A DNA stretch of 64,000 nt from Caldicoprobacter algeriensis (GCF_023838525.1 NZ_JAHUQD010000002.1:62001-126000); one strand, 5' to 3'. Shown: positions 45,973-56,015, counted from the stretch's first letter. Program-made: numbers and translations. Notes: a model not told the origin generated them from the letters alone.

Positions 45973-46001
45973 ATTATACTATATTTCCCATCAATTGTGA
46001 A
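45973..46001 (-). promoter_or_regulatory. Promoter of the BREX type III operon
   Basis: On the minus strand TTCACA (46001-45996) and TATAAT (45978-45973) are spaced exactly 17 bases. It would start the brxF transcript with about a 50-base leader. No other good promoter was found before the SEC-C genes, so a transcript of about 15 kb is possible. Confidence 0.7.
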
Positions 46002-46066
46002 TAAATCGTAAAATACAATACCAGTTAACTTTTTTACCTACCACCTGGTTTTCTGAGACAAAATAC

Positions 46067-46428
46067 GTTAAAATAGTAATAAAAGGCAAGGGAAAAAATA
46101 ACAGCGATGTTGACATAGCAATACTATTTGATGATGAAAAATGCACAATATACCAATTTAACAGAATGCTTGAAATAACTGGAGAACTGGAAGAGTTACT
46201 AAACACTAAAGCGAATATAGTAGACTTAAAAAGCACTGATCCGTTTTTCTATCATCAAATAATGCTTAACATAATATTACTGATAGATAATAATACTGAT
46301 AAACGGAATAGCTTTCGAAGTAAAAAAAACGCAGGGAATATTTAGATATGCATCCTTTTTATAAGTTGTACTATTCCTGTGCTCTAAAACTGTTAGAAAA
46401 GAAACAGATGGACATGTACCATGGCTGA
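46067..46428 (+). pseudogene. Decayed MntA-like nucleotidyltransferase gene
   Basis: One frame reads KGKNNSDVDIAILFDDEK, ELEELLNTKANIVDLK and FFYHQIMLNIILL, the core and C-terminal half of a larger MntA/HI0073-type enzyme; the GS motif and N-terminus are missing. After a frameshift near the A8 run at 46322-46329 the protein resumes as RREYLDMHPFYKLYYSCALK, a typical tail of this family, ending TGA at 46426-46428. It is divergent from the BREX operon and has no HEPN partner. It is N-terminally truncated and frameshifted, hence a dead gene. Confidence 0.7.
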
Positions 46429-46499
46429 AAAATCAGTAATTACCAGGAAACCGGCATGCTCGGATGAATATTGCAGGGGCCTTGAGGAGGATATCGCAT

Positions 46500-47438
46500 A
46501 TGAAAAAACTGCTCTTCATAATCCTTATAGTCCTTTTGTTCGTGATTATTTGTCAAAAAAGCCCATCGGATAAAAAAACTTCAAATATGAATTCAAATGT
46601 TTCAGATAAAAGCCTTGATGAGCAAAATTCCTCTACAAGCACATCCGTTACCAATCCAAATAACCAGCAGCATAGTACAAGCTTAATTATAAACCCAAGT
46701 GGAAGAACGATAGAGGATAGAATCAACCTTCCGAAAGGATTTGAACGCATAAAAGTAGAAGAAGGCTCATTTGGACACTATTTGAGGACCCTGCCCTTAA
46801 AGCCCCACGGCTCTAAAGTTAAATATTATGACGGTAGGGAAAAGGGACACAACGTATATGAAGCGGTCATAGATATGGATATAGGTGATAAAGACCTGCA
46901 ACAATGTGCCGACGCGGTAATCCGGTTAAGAGCCGAGTATTTATACAAGCACAAGCAGTACGATAGAATACACTTCAACTTCACCAATGGCTTTAACGCC
47001 CAATTCGTAAAGTGGGCGCAGGGATACAGGATATCAGTATCCGGCAATAAAGTAAGCTGGGTTAAGTCTTTTACCTATTCTGACGATTACAGCACTTTCA
47101 GCAAATACCTGGACATGGTGTTCTCCTATGCGGGCACCCTGTCTTTAGCTGAAGAAATGAAGCCCGTGATGCTAGAGGATATGGAAATTGGCGATGTATT
47201 CATCCAGGGAGGCAGTCCAGGGCACTGTGCTATAGTGGTGGATATGGCTGTGCACCCGCAAACAGGGGAGAAGCTTTTTATGCTGGCTCAAAGCTACATG
47301 CCTGCACAGGACATCCACATTCTAAAAAATCCCCAGGACCCGCAAATCAGCCCGTGGTATTCCATTGAATTTGGCGATACATTGATCACGCCCGAATGGA
47401 CATTTAAGAAAACCGACCTCAAGCGTTTTTCAAATTGA
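46500..47438 (+). CDS. DUF4846 protein, membrane-anchored
   Basis: The 312-residue protein has an N-terminal hydrophobic segment (MKKLLFIILIVLLFVIIC, where the Cys might be lipidated), a Ser/Asn-rich linker to about residue 65, then the DUF4846 domain with RIHFNFTNGFNAQFVKWAQG, VFIQGGSPGHCAIVVDMA and FMLAQSYMPAQDIHIL. The GxPGH..V pattern may form an active site, but no activity is established. ATG at 46500 is preferred over an upstream start at 46464 because of GAGGAGG and the signal-like start. The 3' end overlaps the macrodomain gene tail-to-tail by 9 bases. Confidence 0.85.
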   Translation: MKKLLFIILIVLLFVIICQKSPSDKKTSNMNSNVSDKSLDEQNSSTSTSVTNPNNQQHSTSLIINPSGRTIEDRINLPKGFERIKVEEGSFGHYLRTLPLKPHGSKVKYYDGREKGHNVYEAVIDMDIGDKDLQQCADAVIRLRAEYLYKHKQYDRIHFNFTNGFNAQFVKWAQGYRISVSGNKVSWVKSFTYSDDYSTFSKYLDMVFSYAGTLSLAEEMKPVMLEDMEIGDVFIQGGSPGHCAIVVDMAVHPQTGEKLFMLAQSYMPAQDIHILKNPQDPQISPWYSIEFGDTLITPEWTFKKTDLKRFSN

Positions 47439-47963
47439 AATTTCCTCCAGCACCCTCTCATGAATCTCAAGCGCTTTCCTATCCCACAGGACAAACCTGA
47501 TTACCTTGACCGATTTAAGCGAAGGAACCAGCTCCAATATCGCCTTAAACGCTACTCTGGCTGCTTCCTCCATGGGATATCCGAATATGCCGGTGGAAAT
47601 GGCAGGAAAAGCTATCGAGGTTATGCCGTGCTGTTCAGCTAGCTTCAGCGCGTTCCTATAGCAGTCGGCCAGCAGCTTGTCGGAAGGCTGGTCAACGCCA
47701 TATACCGGCCCCAAACAGTGGATGACGTAGCGGTTGGGCAGATTGTACCCGCCGGTTATCACGGCCTGGCCGGGCTTTATGGGCGCCAGGCGCCTACACT
47801 CCTCCGCAAGGCCCGGTCCCGCTGCGCGGTGAATGGCACCTGCCACGCCTCCTCCGGGCATGAGCTGAGCATTGGCCGCATTCACTATGGCATCAAAACC
47901 TTCCTGTTTGGTTATATCCCCCTGAACGCACTCAATCTTCACGCCGTGTATGACTTTTCCCAT
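47430..47963 (-). CDS. Macrodomain protein, probable O-acetyl-ADP-ribose deacetylase
   Basis: The 177-residue protein is a MacroD-type domain: GDITKQEGFDAIVNAANAQL, MPGGGVAGAIHRAAGP, PGQAVITGGYNLP, and IAFPAISTGIFGYP. It removes ADP-ribose from proteins or hydrolyses O-acetyl-ADP-ribose. ATG at 47963 has GGAGGG 8 bases upstream and is preferred to an in-frame start at 48017. Its place between a BREX operon and metabolic genes may hint at defence-related ADP-ribose handling, but isolated housekeeping copies are common. Confidence 0.92.
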   Translation of the reverse strand: MGKVIHGVKIECVQGDITKQEGFDAIVNAANAQLMPGGGVAGAIHRAAGPGLAEECRRLAPIKPGQAVITGGYNLPNRYVIHCLGPVYGVDQPSDKLLADCYRNALKLAEQHGITSIAFPAISTGIFGYPMEEAARVAFKAILELVPSLKSVKVIRFVLWDRKALEIHERVLEEISI

Positions 47964-48169
47964 AGACGTATCCCTCCAACAAAAAGTATTGTCAATATTT
48001 CTGTACGTACAAAACAACCAGTGTTATTACGTTTTCGCTTCCATCACTACAATACCATTAATATCCAGTAAAGCGCAGTAACAAATTCCTACACCCCTTA
48101 TGAAGAGATTATATTTCAAGTGCATCCAAAGAAATTACGACAGCATGATAAATAAAGCCATCAAACACG

Positions 48170-48436
48170 CTACTTGGCGTACTTGTCAATGAGCTCCATT
48201 ATCTCATTTACCTTTTCTTCGCCATGGCCTTCGGTGAAGGCCTGCCTGACGCAGTGCTTTATATGCTGGTCTATTATCTTCAAGTTTGCCTTTCTGAGCA
48301 AAGCCTGTACCGCTAGTATCTGCTTGGATATATCGACGCAATAGCGGTCGTCCTCCACCATCTTGATTATACCATCGATCTGCCCTCTTGATGTCTTCAG
48401 AAGGTTAAGAACCTGCCTCCTCGTATTGTCATCCAT
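48170..48436 (-). CDS. csoR: CsoR-family copper-sensing repressor
   Basis: The 88-residue protein has the CsoR/DUF156 fold and the C-H-C copper ligands: Cys in DDRYCVDISKQI, then His and Cys in QHIKHCVRQ. ATG at 48436 fits the family start (MDDNTRRQVLN). Copper binding releases it from DNA. A probable operator lies at 52658-52683 before copA, 4 kb away; none was found in front of csoR itself. Confidence 0.93.
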   Translation of the reverse strand: MDDNTRRQVLNLLKTSRGQIDGIIKMVEDDRYCVDISKQILAVQALLRKANLKIIDQHIKHCVRQAFTEGHGEEKVNEIMELIDKYAK

Positions 48437-48518
48437 AATGCTCACTCCCGTACCAGTCAATCAAATACATTTTACCACATTTTATGCCATTTATGATATC
48501 TTGCCATTTAATTTTCTA

Positions 48519-48547
48519 TTGACTTTTTTAATTGCATAGAGTATTCT
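48519..48547 (+). promoter_or_regulatory. Promoter of bioY
   Basis: TTGACT (48519-48524), 17 bases, TATTCT (48542-48547). The half-site ATTGTAAAC just downstream (about 48557-48565) resembles one arm of a BirA operator, but I could not find the partner arm. Confidence 0.5.
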
Positions 48548-48581
48548 ATAAATAAATTGTAAACTATGGAGGTGTTTGAAG

Positions 48582-49121
48582 TTGACAATTAGAACCGTAG
48601 TACAAGCTGCCTTGCTGGCAACCATCACAGCCGTCTTGGCCCAGATTGCCATACCTCTTCCAGGAGGTGTTCCCTTTACTCTCCAGGTCTTCGGAGTTTT
48701 TTTAGGCATATTTTTGCTAGGCAAAAAGGCATTTTGGGGAATGCTTACATATTTGCTCCTGGGAGCTATAGGACTGCCGGTGTTTGCTCATGCTCAAGGA
48801 GGTATAGGCATCATACTAGGACCAACGGGCGGATACATTGTAGGGTTCGTCATAAGCGGACTGGTTGGCGGATACATTGTAGAACTCGCCAAATTCAGTT
48901 TAAAAGGTAAGATTTTAGGGCTGCTGGTTTCTCTAGTCATAATATATTTCACCGGAACAGTGCAGTTGGCTTTTACAACCAAATCATCCATAGGTGAAGC
49001 TTTGGCAGTCGGTACCTTGCCCTTCATTCCCTTCGACATACTAAAAGGTGTTATAGCCATCGTTTTGTCAAAATACATAGACAGGGCACTACCCAGGGCA
49101 GGTGTTAATATCAATGGTTAG
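48582..49121 (+). CDS. bioY: Biotin transporter substrate-binding subunit BioY
   Basis: The 179-residue membrane protein has about six hydrophobic segments and the BioY core VPFTLQVFGVFLGIFLLG, LLLGAIGLPVFAHAQGG and GPTGGYIVGFVISG. It captures biotin, working with ECF energy-coupling subunits encoded elsewhere. The start is a TTG at 48582, where GGAGG is 9 bases upstream, rather than the TTG two codons earlier. It overlaps the DUF1284 gene by 8 bases. Confidence 0.93.
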   Translation: MTIRTVVQAALLATITAVLAQIAIPLPGGVPFTLQVFGVFLGIFLLGKKAFWGMLTYLLLGAIGLPVFAHAQGGIGIILGPTGGYIVGFVISGLVGGYIVELAKFSLKGKILGLLVSLVIIYFTGTVQLAFTTKSSIGEALAVGTLPFIPFDILKGVIAIVLSKYIDRALPRAGVNING

Positions 49122-49506
49122 CCTAAGGGCGCATCACCTTCTATGCTTTCTGGGATTTCGCGGTTTGGGTTACAACCACCGGTTTGTTCAAAACTTTTCT
49201 CGTATTCGAGCCCAAATTCTCGGGAGCCCTGAGCTTATACTTAAACTTGAAGTTCACGCAGACGATATCTGCAAAAGTTGTCCTAAATTACACAATGGCA
49301 TTTGTATTAATAATGATAAGGTAAGAAAAAAGGACGAATTTATAATTGACTTTTTAACCACCGATGAAATTGCTGTAAAAAACGCCTACCAAAGGATAAA
49401 AGCCTTGAAAGAAGAGAAATTCAAAAACTTGTGTCAAAACTGTGAGTGGTACGGCTTGGGCTTCTGCCTTAAGGGGTTCCGCAAGATGAAACAAAATGAA
49501 AACTGA
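49114..49506 (+). CDS. DUF1284 protein with conserved cysteines
   Basis: The 130-residue protein begins MVSLRAHHLLCFLGFRGLG and has Cys in HADDICKSCPKLHNGICIN and CQNCEWYGLGFC. This is DUF1284, probably an iron-sulfur or zinc protein of anaerobes with unknown function. ATG at 49114 overlaps the bioY stop by 8 bases with AGGTG before it, so the two genes form an operon. A link to biotin or iron-sulfur metabolism is suggested only by that. Confidence 0.85.
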   Translation: MVSLRAHHLLCFLGFRGLGYNHRFVQNFSRIRAQILGSPELILKLEVHADDICKSCPKLHNGICINNDKVRKKDEFIIDFLTTDEIAVKNAYQRIKALKEEKFKNLCQNCEWYGLGFCLKGFRKMKQNEN

Positions 49507-49512
49507 ATCTTT

Positions 49513-49550
49513 AACCCGTAAGCTGGAGAGACCCTCCGAGCTTACGGGTT
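49513..49550. terminator. Hairpin after the bioY operon
   Basis: AACCCGTAAGCT (49513-49524) pairs perfectly with AGCTTACGGGTT (49539-49550), 12 bp, with a further GGAG/CTCC pairing in the loop. There is no T-run. It probably serves both this operon and, from the other strand, copZ. Confidence 0.7.
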
Positions 49551-49602
49551 ACAATAAACCGATGCCAGCAAAAATAAATCGATAATAAACTTACGTAAAA
49601 AA

Positions 49603-49812
49603 CTATTCTATCTTCACAACCTCATATCCTGCTTCTTCTATAACATTCTTTATTTCACCGTCATCGATTTGGCGGTCTGCTTCAACAATGGCATATTTGC
49701 CCTTTAAATCCACGTCAACCGTTTTCACGCCGGGTATTTCCCTGAGCGCCTCAGTAACGTGGTTTACGCAGTGCTGGCAGGACATCCCTTCGATAAATAT
49801 CTTCTTTCCCAT
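49603..49812 (-). CDS. copZ: Copper chaperone CopZ
   Basis: The 69-residue protein is a single heavy-metal-associated domain with the metal loop EGMSCQHCVNHV. It carries Cu(I) to CopA and CsoR. It follows copA by 141 bases on the same strand and has AAAGGGGG as ribosome site. Read-through from the copA promoter is likely, as no separate promoter stands out. Confidence 0.94.
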   Translation of the reverse strand: MGKKIFIEGMSCQHCVNHVTEALREIPGVKTVDVDLKGKYAIVEADRQIDDGEIKNVIEEAGYEVVKIE

Positions 49813-49953
49813 AAAAACACCCCCTTTCTAAAATTTTCTACCCCAATCTTTGATCATTTTTAATCTTTTTGCTCTATGCTTTGATGATCCCCAAATCCAG
49901 CATAATCCTCAAAGCAAGCACTACATTGAATGGCCTACCGAAAATAATGCGTA

Positions 49954-52419
49954 TCAATCCAGTCTGGGTTTAAACCTCTTGAGCCTCAAGGCGTTTGTCA
50001 CAACCGATACCGAGCTTAATGCCATGGCCAATGCCGCTATCATGGGATTCAGCAAAGGCCCGCCGAACAGGTGCAAAACTCCAGCGGCTATGGGAATACC
50101 GGCGGTGTTGTACGCGAAGGCCCAAAACAGGTTCTGCTTAATATTTCTGATAGTCGCTTTGCTGAGCTGTATTGCCGCCGGTACATCCATCAAATCGCTC
50201 TTCATAAGCACAATATCGGCCGATTCCATGGCCACATCAGTACCCGACCCTATAGCGATCCCTACATCTGCTTGCACCAGAGCCGGAGCGTCATTGATGC
50301 CGTCACCCACCATTGCAACCTTCCTGCCCTGTTCCTGAAGCCTTTTGACTTCGTTGGCTTTATCCTGAGGCAGCACCTCGGCCAGCACCATGTCTATACC
50401 CACCTGCTTTGCTATGGCCTGAGCTGTTCGAGCGTTATCCCCGGTTATCATTACCACCTTTATGCCCATTTTGTGAAGCTGTTCTACTGCTTTTCTGCTC
50501 GTAGGCTTTATGACGTCGGATACCGCTATGATGCCGGCAAGCTTACCATCCACAGCAACAAACATGGGCGTCTTGCCCCCTTCGGCCAGCCTGTCGTACT
50601 CCTGCTGAAGCGTAATCCCGACATTCCTATCCTCCATAAGCTTCCTGTTGCCCAAAAGGACCTGCTTGCCCTGGGTGACTACCTCGATGCCCTGACCCGG
50701 GATGGCTTCAAAGCTTTCTACCCAAGCAAGCTCCATGTTCCTCTCCCTGGCGCTTCTTACAATGGCCTCACCCAGGGGATGCTCGGACGCTACTTCGGCC
50801 GAAGCCGACAGGCGCAGCAGTTCGTCCTGGCTGATAAAACCGCTTGTTATAATATCGGTCACCTTCGGTTTGCCTTCGGTGATGGTACCGGTCTTATCCA
50901 GCACAACCGTATCTATCCTGTGCGCCATTTCAAGCGCCTCACCACTTTTAATCAGTATACCATATTCGGCGCCTTTGCCAGTACCCACCATGATGGCGGT
51001 GGGAGTTGCAAGGCCAAGAGCGCACGGGCAGGCTATCACCAACACCGATATGAATATCGTGAGGGCGAAGATGGCCGATTCACCGGCCAGAATCCAGGCC
51101 ACGGCCGCGACAACCGCAATGGCGATGACCACCGGCACAAAGTATCCGGATATGACATCGGCCAGCTTGGCTATGGGCGCCTTGGAGCCCTGTGCTTCCT
51201 CCACCAGCTTTATAATCTGGGCTAAAACGGTATCCTTGCCTACTTTTGTGGCCTTCATCTTTATGGTACCGTTCTTGTTTATACTGCCCCCTACCACTTT
51301 GCTGCCGGTAACCTTCTCCACCGGAATGCTCTCGCCGGTCAGCATGGACTCATCCACCGAGGTCCTCCCCTCTATAACTTCCCCGTCAACCGGAATCCTG
51401 TCCCCCGGCCTCACAAGCAGTATATCCCCAACTTCGACTTCTTCGACCGGGATCGTCAATTCCTTGTCCTCGTGTATAACCACCGCTGTCCTGGGCGAAA
51501 GGTCCATAAGCCTTCTTATGGCTTCGGAAGTCTTGCCCTTGGCGATGGACTCCAGATACCTGCCGAGCAAGATCAAGGTGATTATAACGCCGGCCGATTC
51601 GAAATACAGGTTCATGGCATATTCAGTATGCCCGGTGGCTATCCTGAATATGGCATAAACGCCGTACACAAACGCCGCGCTGGTACCTACCGCTATCAAC
51701 GAATCCATATTGGGGTGACGCCTTATCAGGTTGCCAAACCCTACAGTATAAAATCTATAGCCCGCAACCACAATAGGGAGGGTAAGCAGCAGCTGAACCA
51801 TAGAAAAATTCAAGGGATGCATATCAGGCATGATAACCTCGGGCAGCGGCAGCCCCAGCATGTGTCCCATGGCGATGTACAGAAGCGGCACCGCAAATAT
51901 TATGGATACTAGCAACCTGGTCCTCAAATCCTTAAGCTCCCTTTGGCGGCGCAACTTTTCCTGATCGACCCGCTGCTCCCCGTCTTCCGCCTCCAGCGGT
52001 TTATACCCGGCCTTGATGATGGCCTGTTTTATTTCCGACAACCGTACCATAGCAGGATTATATACTACCCTAGCCTTTTCTGTGGCCAGATTGACGCTTG
52101 CCTCGTCAACGCCAGGTAACCTCTTTATGGCCCTTTCAACCGCCTTTGCACAGGCAGCACACGTCATCCCACCTATGGGAATGCTTACCTCTCTCCTGCT
52201 GGGCTCCTCATCTTCCTGCACTCCATATCCGGCCTTTTCAACCGCCTCTTTTATCCTGCTCAAATCCACTTTGCCTTCATCAAACTCCACCGTCAGCTTT
52301 TCGGTGGCAAAATTCACGCTGGCCGACTTTACGCCATCTACTTTGCCGACGCTTCTCTCTACGGCCCTTGCGCATGCCGTGCACGTCATTCCAGTAATGC
52401 TGAAAGTCCGTTTTGCCAT
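49954..52419 (-). CDS. copA: Copper-exporting P-type ATPase CopA
   Basis: The 821-residue pump has two N-terminal metal domains with MTCTAC and MTCAAC, the actuator TGES, the membrane metal site [11 protein letters not shown], the phosphorylation site DKTGT, the SEHPLG motif and [10 protein letters not shown], with eight expected membrane helices. It exports Cu(I) from the cytoplasm. Upstream lie a consensus promoter, a CsoR operator and, unusually, a leader with five imperfect repeats. AGGTGG precedes the ATG. Confidence 0.96.
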   Translation of the reverse strand: MAKRTFSITGMTCTACARAVERSVGKVDGVKSASVNFATEKLTVEFDEGKVDLSRIKEAVEKAGYGVQEDEEPSRREVSIPIGGMTCAACAKAVERAIKRLPGVDEASVNLATEKARVVYNPAMVRLSEIKQAIIKAGYKPLEAEDGEQRVDQEKLRRQRELKDLRTRLLVSIIFAVPLLYIAMGHMLGLPLPEVIMPDMHPLNFSMVQLLLTLPIVVAGYRFYTVGFGNLIRRHPNMDSLIAVGTSAAFVYGVYAIFRIATGHTEYAMNLYFESAGVIITLILLGRYLESIAKGKTSEAIRRLMDLSPRTAVVIHEDKELTIPVEEVEVGDILLVRPGDRIPVDGEVIEGRTSVDESMLTGESIPVEKVTGSKVVGGSINKNGTIKMKATKVGKDTVLAQIIKLVEEAQGSKAPIAKLADVISGYFVPVVIAIAVVAAVAWILAGESAIFALTIFISVLVIACPCALGLATPTAIMVGTGKGAEYGILIKSGEALEMAHRIDTVVLDKTGTITEGKPKVTDIITSGFISQDELLRLSASAEVASEHPLGEAIVRSARERNMELAWVESFEAIPGQGIEVVTQGKQVLLGNRKLMEDRNVGITLQQEYDRLAEGGKTPMFVAVDGKLAGIIAVSDVIKPTSRKAVEQLHKMGIKVVMITGDNARTAQAIAKQVGIDMVLAEVLPQDKANEVKRLQEQGRKVAMVGDGINDAPALVQADVGIAIGSGTDVAMESADIVLMKSDLMDVPAAIQLSKATIRNIKQNLFWAFAYNTAGIPIAAGVLHLFGGPLLNPMIAALAMALSSVSVVTNALRLKRFKPRLD

Positions 52420-52486
52420 ATCTTATTCCACCTCTTTTATATTTTTCCTCTTTTGATTCGGTTGTGATTCCAACCAAATCATCATT

Positions 52487-52643
52487 GTGACCGTTTCATA
52501 ATTCGTAGCATAATTATGACCATCTCATGATTCATAACATACCTACCTGTGGCCGTATCGTGATTGGCAACATAATTATAATAATTACAACCATTTCGTG
52601 ATTCGTAACATAATTATGACCGCTTCATGATTTCTAACATAAC
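52487..52643. repeat. Five imperfect tandem repeats in the copA leader
   Basis: Units begin at 52487, 52516, 52549, 52587 and 52616 (steps 29, 33, 38, 29). Each follows the pattern TGACC-n3-TC(A/G)TGATT-n3-AACATAATT. They fall between the copA start codon and its promoter, so they would be transcribed. No coding frame runs through them and the match is about 70-80% between units. Confidence 0.8.
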
Positions 52644-52657
52644 CTCAGAACCTTAAG

Positions 52658-52683
52658 TTACCCTACCCTACCTAGGGTGGGGT
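52658..52683. promoter_or_regulatory. CsoR operator in front of copA
   Basis: TACCCTACCCTACC-TAGGGTGGGGT is a G/C-tract inverted repeat (centre CCTAGG at about 52671-52676) of the CsoR type. It lies just downstream of the copA -10 box, so bound CsoR would block transcription until copper rises. Confidence 0.8.
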
Positions 52684-52692
52684 TGCAGTATA

Positions 52693-52722
52693 ATCATAAC
52701 CCTTGGCTCTCACATTTGTCAA
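52693..52722 (-). promoter_or_regulatory. Promoter of copA
   Basis: On the minus strand TTGACA (52722-52717) and TATGAT (52698-52693) are spaced 18 bases. The leader to the copA ATG is about 265 bases. Confidence 0.75.
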
Positions 52723-52775
52723 TATACTAATTCGATAAGGAATCATCAAGTCCTCAATTTTATTAAGAATTATAT

Positions 52776-52807
52776 CAAAAAGAGCTGCTCCAACAACCAT
52801 TGGAGCA
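52776..52807 (-). terminator. Intrinsic terminator of the glucuronate operon
   Basis: Minus-strand TGCTCCAA (52807-52800) pairs with TTGGAGCA (52793-52786), 8 bp, followed by GCTCTTTTT. It lies 12 bases after the GH67 stop. Confidence 0.88.
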
Positions 52808-52818
52808 ACCCTTATCAC

Positions 52819-54879
52819 CTATTTATAAATTTTTCTCCCGTGTATATCATCGATACCGGTTTTTCTATAAAAATAAGTGTTGACTACATCTCGCCACTCA
52901 ATTGCGTTTTTGATCTGCATCTCCAATCTTTCAAGGACCAAGTCAAATATCTCATCATCAACCTTTCCTTTGAGGGTTAGCCATTTTTCCTTTAAGCCCT
53001 CGGCTTCTTCCGTTCCTTCAAAATGGGTATCGTATATGTGCTGAATCACCGTTTTACCGGATTTTAATTTATGGGTATACGGCACATGGTGGAAAAACAG
53101 CAGTAGCTCATCGGGGCAGGTCTCTATGTTCTCGTACATGCTGGCTACCGGTTCCCTGTACTGGGCGGTATAGCCGGTACCGGTAGCTACCGTCCTATCA
53201 ACGCCAATCCCCTGCCAATCAGCATAGTGATAGGTACCCCAGTGCGAATACTCGTATCCATCTACATTTGGGCCATAATGATGCCCGGGATTTACCATCC
53301 ATCCTATCCCCAGTGGTGCCGTATATTTCTCATAAATATCCCTGGAAGTCATCAGCATGGACACTATTGTGTCTACAACTTGTTTATCGTTGCCGAAAGT
53401 CAACTTTACCCATTCTTCGGCTATCTCCTGAGCAGATAGATCAGGGTTCCATCCCAATCGCCCAAACCCGTATAAGTTAGCCTGTGCCAGCGGATGGCCG
53501 GTCCAGCATTTGCTGTCTCCAATATTCGAAACACCTACTACGCCCCCGTATTTCATCCCAAAAAGCGAACCGCTGACAACCTTGCTGACCGTTGACCCCT
53601 GCCCCTTTGCATAAGTATCAAAATCCAGCACCTCTTTCCACATAGTAACGAGATAACACAGGTCCTTTTGCTGACCCGTATACTCTTGAGTAATTTGAAA
53701 TTCTACAGCAACGTTGGTCTTTTCCATGGCACCAAACAGCGGAGAAACCGGCTCCCTTATCTGAAAATCCATTGGGCCATTTTTAATCTGTACAATTACG
53801 TTGTCCAAAAACTTTCCATCCAGCGGTTTGAAGTTATCATATGCAGCTTTAGCTCTATCCACACTGCGGTCTCTCCAGTCAACCTGGCAATTGTATACAA
53901 AAGCCCTCCAGAAAACCACACCGCCGTGAGGTTTCAAAGCCTCGGCCAGCATGTTTGCCCCCTCGGCATGATTCCTGCCGTAAGTGAAAGGTCCCGGCCT
54001 GAATTCCGAATCGGCTTTGACAACAAAACCACCAAAATCGGGAATGTATCTATAGACATTGTCAGCTACATCCCTCCACCACTTTTTGACCGACTCATCC
54101 AGGGGATCAGCGGTGGGCAAGCCACCTATCTCCACTGGAGCAGCAAAATTTATGCTCAAATACAGCCTTATCCCGTACTGCCTGAATACATCAGCTATTC
54201 TTGCCACATCAGGCAAGAATTCGTCGGTTATAAGACGTGTCTCTACCTGATGTACATTGACATTGTTGATGGCAACTCCATTTACACCAACAGATGCCAG
54301 AAGCCGTGCATAGTCCTTAACCCTGCTCAAATCGCTGACAATCCTGTTATCCTTAAAAAATATGGATTTACCGGCATATCCCCTTTCTATATCGCCGTTC
54401 ATATTATCCCAGTGATTTATAACCCTCAAAGGGTTACGCGGGGCATCAATGCCCTGCACCTGGGCAAGCGATTTTCCACAACACATCGACCTTAAAAGAT
54501 GAAATACCCCGTACAACGCCCCTTTTTCGTTTTTCCCTATCACGGCCAGCACATTTCTGCCATTGCGCTCAAATCTTTGCACAATGAATCCATCCTCAGG
54601 CAAATCGCTGTGGTTTACCCAAGGCATTTCAGCGTCCATATCATCCCAGGTACCTACAAATATACAGTCGGAATCAGGATAAGACTCCTCTACCTTAGGG
54701 GATTGTCCGGTAAATATGATAAATGCCAACTTAAGTTCTTCAATAGCCGCATTTATAATGGAATGCTTGCTTCTGGCTACAATACAGTTACAAAAACTTC
54801 TATATTCTTTATCAAAATTATCAGGCAAATACCTGTAATTTAACCAGCATTCATAAACCCTGCTTTTGTTTAAACCCAC
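52819..54879 (-). CDS. aguA: Alpha-glucuronidase, GH67
   Basis: The 686-residue enzyme has no signal peptide. GH67 features include CWLNYRYL at the start, [61 protein letters not shown] and [14 protein letters not shown]. It releases 4-O-methyl-glucuronic acid from imported xylo-oligosaccharides. It begins with GTG at 54879 (GGAG 9 bases before). It follows uxuA by 24 bases; the released glucuronate would pass through isomerase and reductase steps to UxuA. Confidence 0.95.
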   Translation of the reverse strand: MGLNKSRVYECWLNYRYLPDNFDKEYRSFCNCIVARSKHSIINAAIEELKLAFIIFTGQSPKVEESYPDSDCIFVGTWDDMDAEMPWVNHSDLPEDGFIVQRFERNGRNVLAVIGKNEKGALYGVFHLLRSMCCGKSLAQVQGIDAPRNPLRVINHWDNMNGDIERGYAGKSIFFKDNRIVSDLSRVKDYARLLASVGVNGVAINNVNVHQVETRLITDEFLPDVARIADVFRQYGIRLYLSINFAAPVEIGGLPTADPLDESVKKWWRDVADNVYRYIPDFGGFVVKADSEFRPGPFTYGRNHAEGANMLAEALKPHGGVVFWRAFVYNCQVDWRDRSVDRAKAAYDNFKPLDGKFLDNVIVQIKNGPMDFQIREPVSPLFGAMEKTNVAVEFQITQEYTGQQKDLCYLVTMWKEVLDFDTYAKGQGSTVSKVVSGSLFGMKYGGVVGVSNIGDSKCWTGHPLAQANLYGFGRLGWNPDLSAQEIAEEWVKLTFGNDKQVVDTIVSMLMTSRDIYEKYTAPLGIGWMVNPGHHYGPNVDGYEYSHWGTYHYADWQGIGVDRTVATGTGYTAQYREPVASMYENIETCPDELLLFFHHVPYTHKLKSGKTVIQHIYDTHFEGTEEAEGLKEKWLTLKGKVDDEIFDLVLERLEMQIKNAIEWRDVVNTYFYRKTGIDDIHGRKIYK

Positions 54880-54903
54880 TGCCTATCACTCCATTTCCAG
54901 CTT

Positions 54904-55980
54904 TTATCTTCTGCTCATCTTGTCAATCGCTTCCCACAGCCCGAGCAGATACATTATTCCCAGCGCTCTATCATATAAACCGTATCCCGGCCGTGCCTTT
55001 TCGCCCCATATCATCCGTCCATGATCGGGACGCATATACCCATCAAAGCCTATATCGTAATAGGCCTTCATGATTTCAAACATATCAAGCGATCCATCAG
55101 AAGACAGATGGGACGTCTCATAAAAGACCCCCTGCTTTTCAATCTTGATATTCCTTATATGGGCAAAGTGTATCCTACCCTTGCCGCCAAAATATCTTAT
55201 CATCTCAGGTAGGTTGTTTTCCAAATTGGCTCCCAGCGAACCCGTGCACAGCGTGAGCCCGTTATACGGGCTGTCAACAAGATTGATTATCCTATCTAAG
55301 TTTTCTTTACTGGTGACGATTCGCGGCAGTTTAAATATTGACCATGGTGGATCATCAGGATGGATAGCTAGCTTCACATCATATTCTTCACAAACCGGAA
55401 CTATACTTTCAAGAAAATACTTCAGATTCTGAAACAGCTTTTCCTCATCAACATCATTATAAAGTTCAAACAGCCTTCTTATCTCTTTCAACCGGTAAGG
55501 CTCCCAACCAGGCAGCGAATATCCTCTTGAGCCGGATTCCATCTCATTGATCAGTTGAATGGGATCCAAATCCTTGATTTCGTTATCGTCATAGGACATG
55601 ACTTCCGAGCCATCAGGTAATTTCATGGCCAGATCGGTTCGTATCCAATCGAATATCGGCATGAAGTTATAACACAACACCTTGATACCGGCCTGACCCA
55701 AATTTTTTATGGTTTCTTTATAATTGTCTATGTAACGGTCTCTGGAAGGCAGGCCCAATTTTATATCCTCGTGGACATTAACGCTTTCTATCACCTCTAG
55801 TTTTAACCCGTGATCCTCTACCTTCTTCTTCAATGCCAGTATCCTTTCTAGAGGCCACACTTCTCCTACTGGAATGTCAAACAATGCAGAAACCACTCCG
55901 GTTACACCGGGTATTTGCCGTATCTGTTCAAGGGTTACGCTATCGTCGTTTTCTCCAAACCATCTGAATACTACCTTCAC
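54904..55980 (-). CDS. uxuA: Mannonate dehydratase UxuA
   Basis: The 358-residue enzyme begins MKVVFRWFGENDDSVTLEQI from a GTG at 55980, which has AAAGGAG 8 bases upstream; the GTG three codons earlier is too close to that site. Further signatures are PGVTGVVSALFDIPVGEVW, AIHPDDPPWSIF, LCTGSLGAN, VHFAHIRN-like IHFAHIRNIK and GYMRPDHGRMIWGE. It removes water from D-mannonate to give 2-keto-3-deoxygluconate. It lies between the ROK regulator and GH67 in one operon. Confidence 0.95.
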   Translation of the reverse strand: MKVVFRWFGENDDSVTLEQIRQIPGVTGVVSALFDIPVGEVWPLERILALKKKVEDHGLKLEVIESVNVHEDIKLGLPSRDRYIDNYKETIKNLGQAGIKVLCYNFMPIFDWIRTDLAMKLPDGSEVMSYDDNEIKDLDPIQLINEMESGSRGYSLPGWEPYRLKEIRRLFELYNDVDEEKLFQNLKYFLESIVPVCEEYDVKLAIHPDDPPWSIFKLPRIVTSKENLDRIINLVDSPYNGLTLCTGSLGANLENNLPEMIRYFGGKGRIHFAHIRNIKIEKQGVFYETSHLSSDGSLDMFEIMKAYYDIGFDGYMRPDHGRMIWGEKARPGYGLYDRALGIMYLLGLWEAIDKMSRR

Positions 55981-56015
55981 TCCATTCACTCCTTTTAATG
56001 ATTTTTGTAGTAGAT

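Noticed and set aside
52487-52643. CRISPR array
   Set aside because: Units are imperfect, steps vary from 29 to 38 bases, there are no unique spacers and no cas genes.
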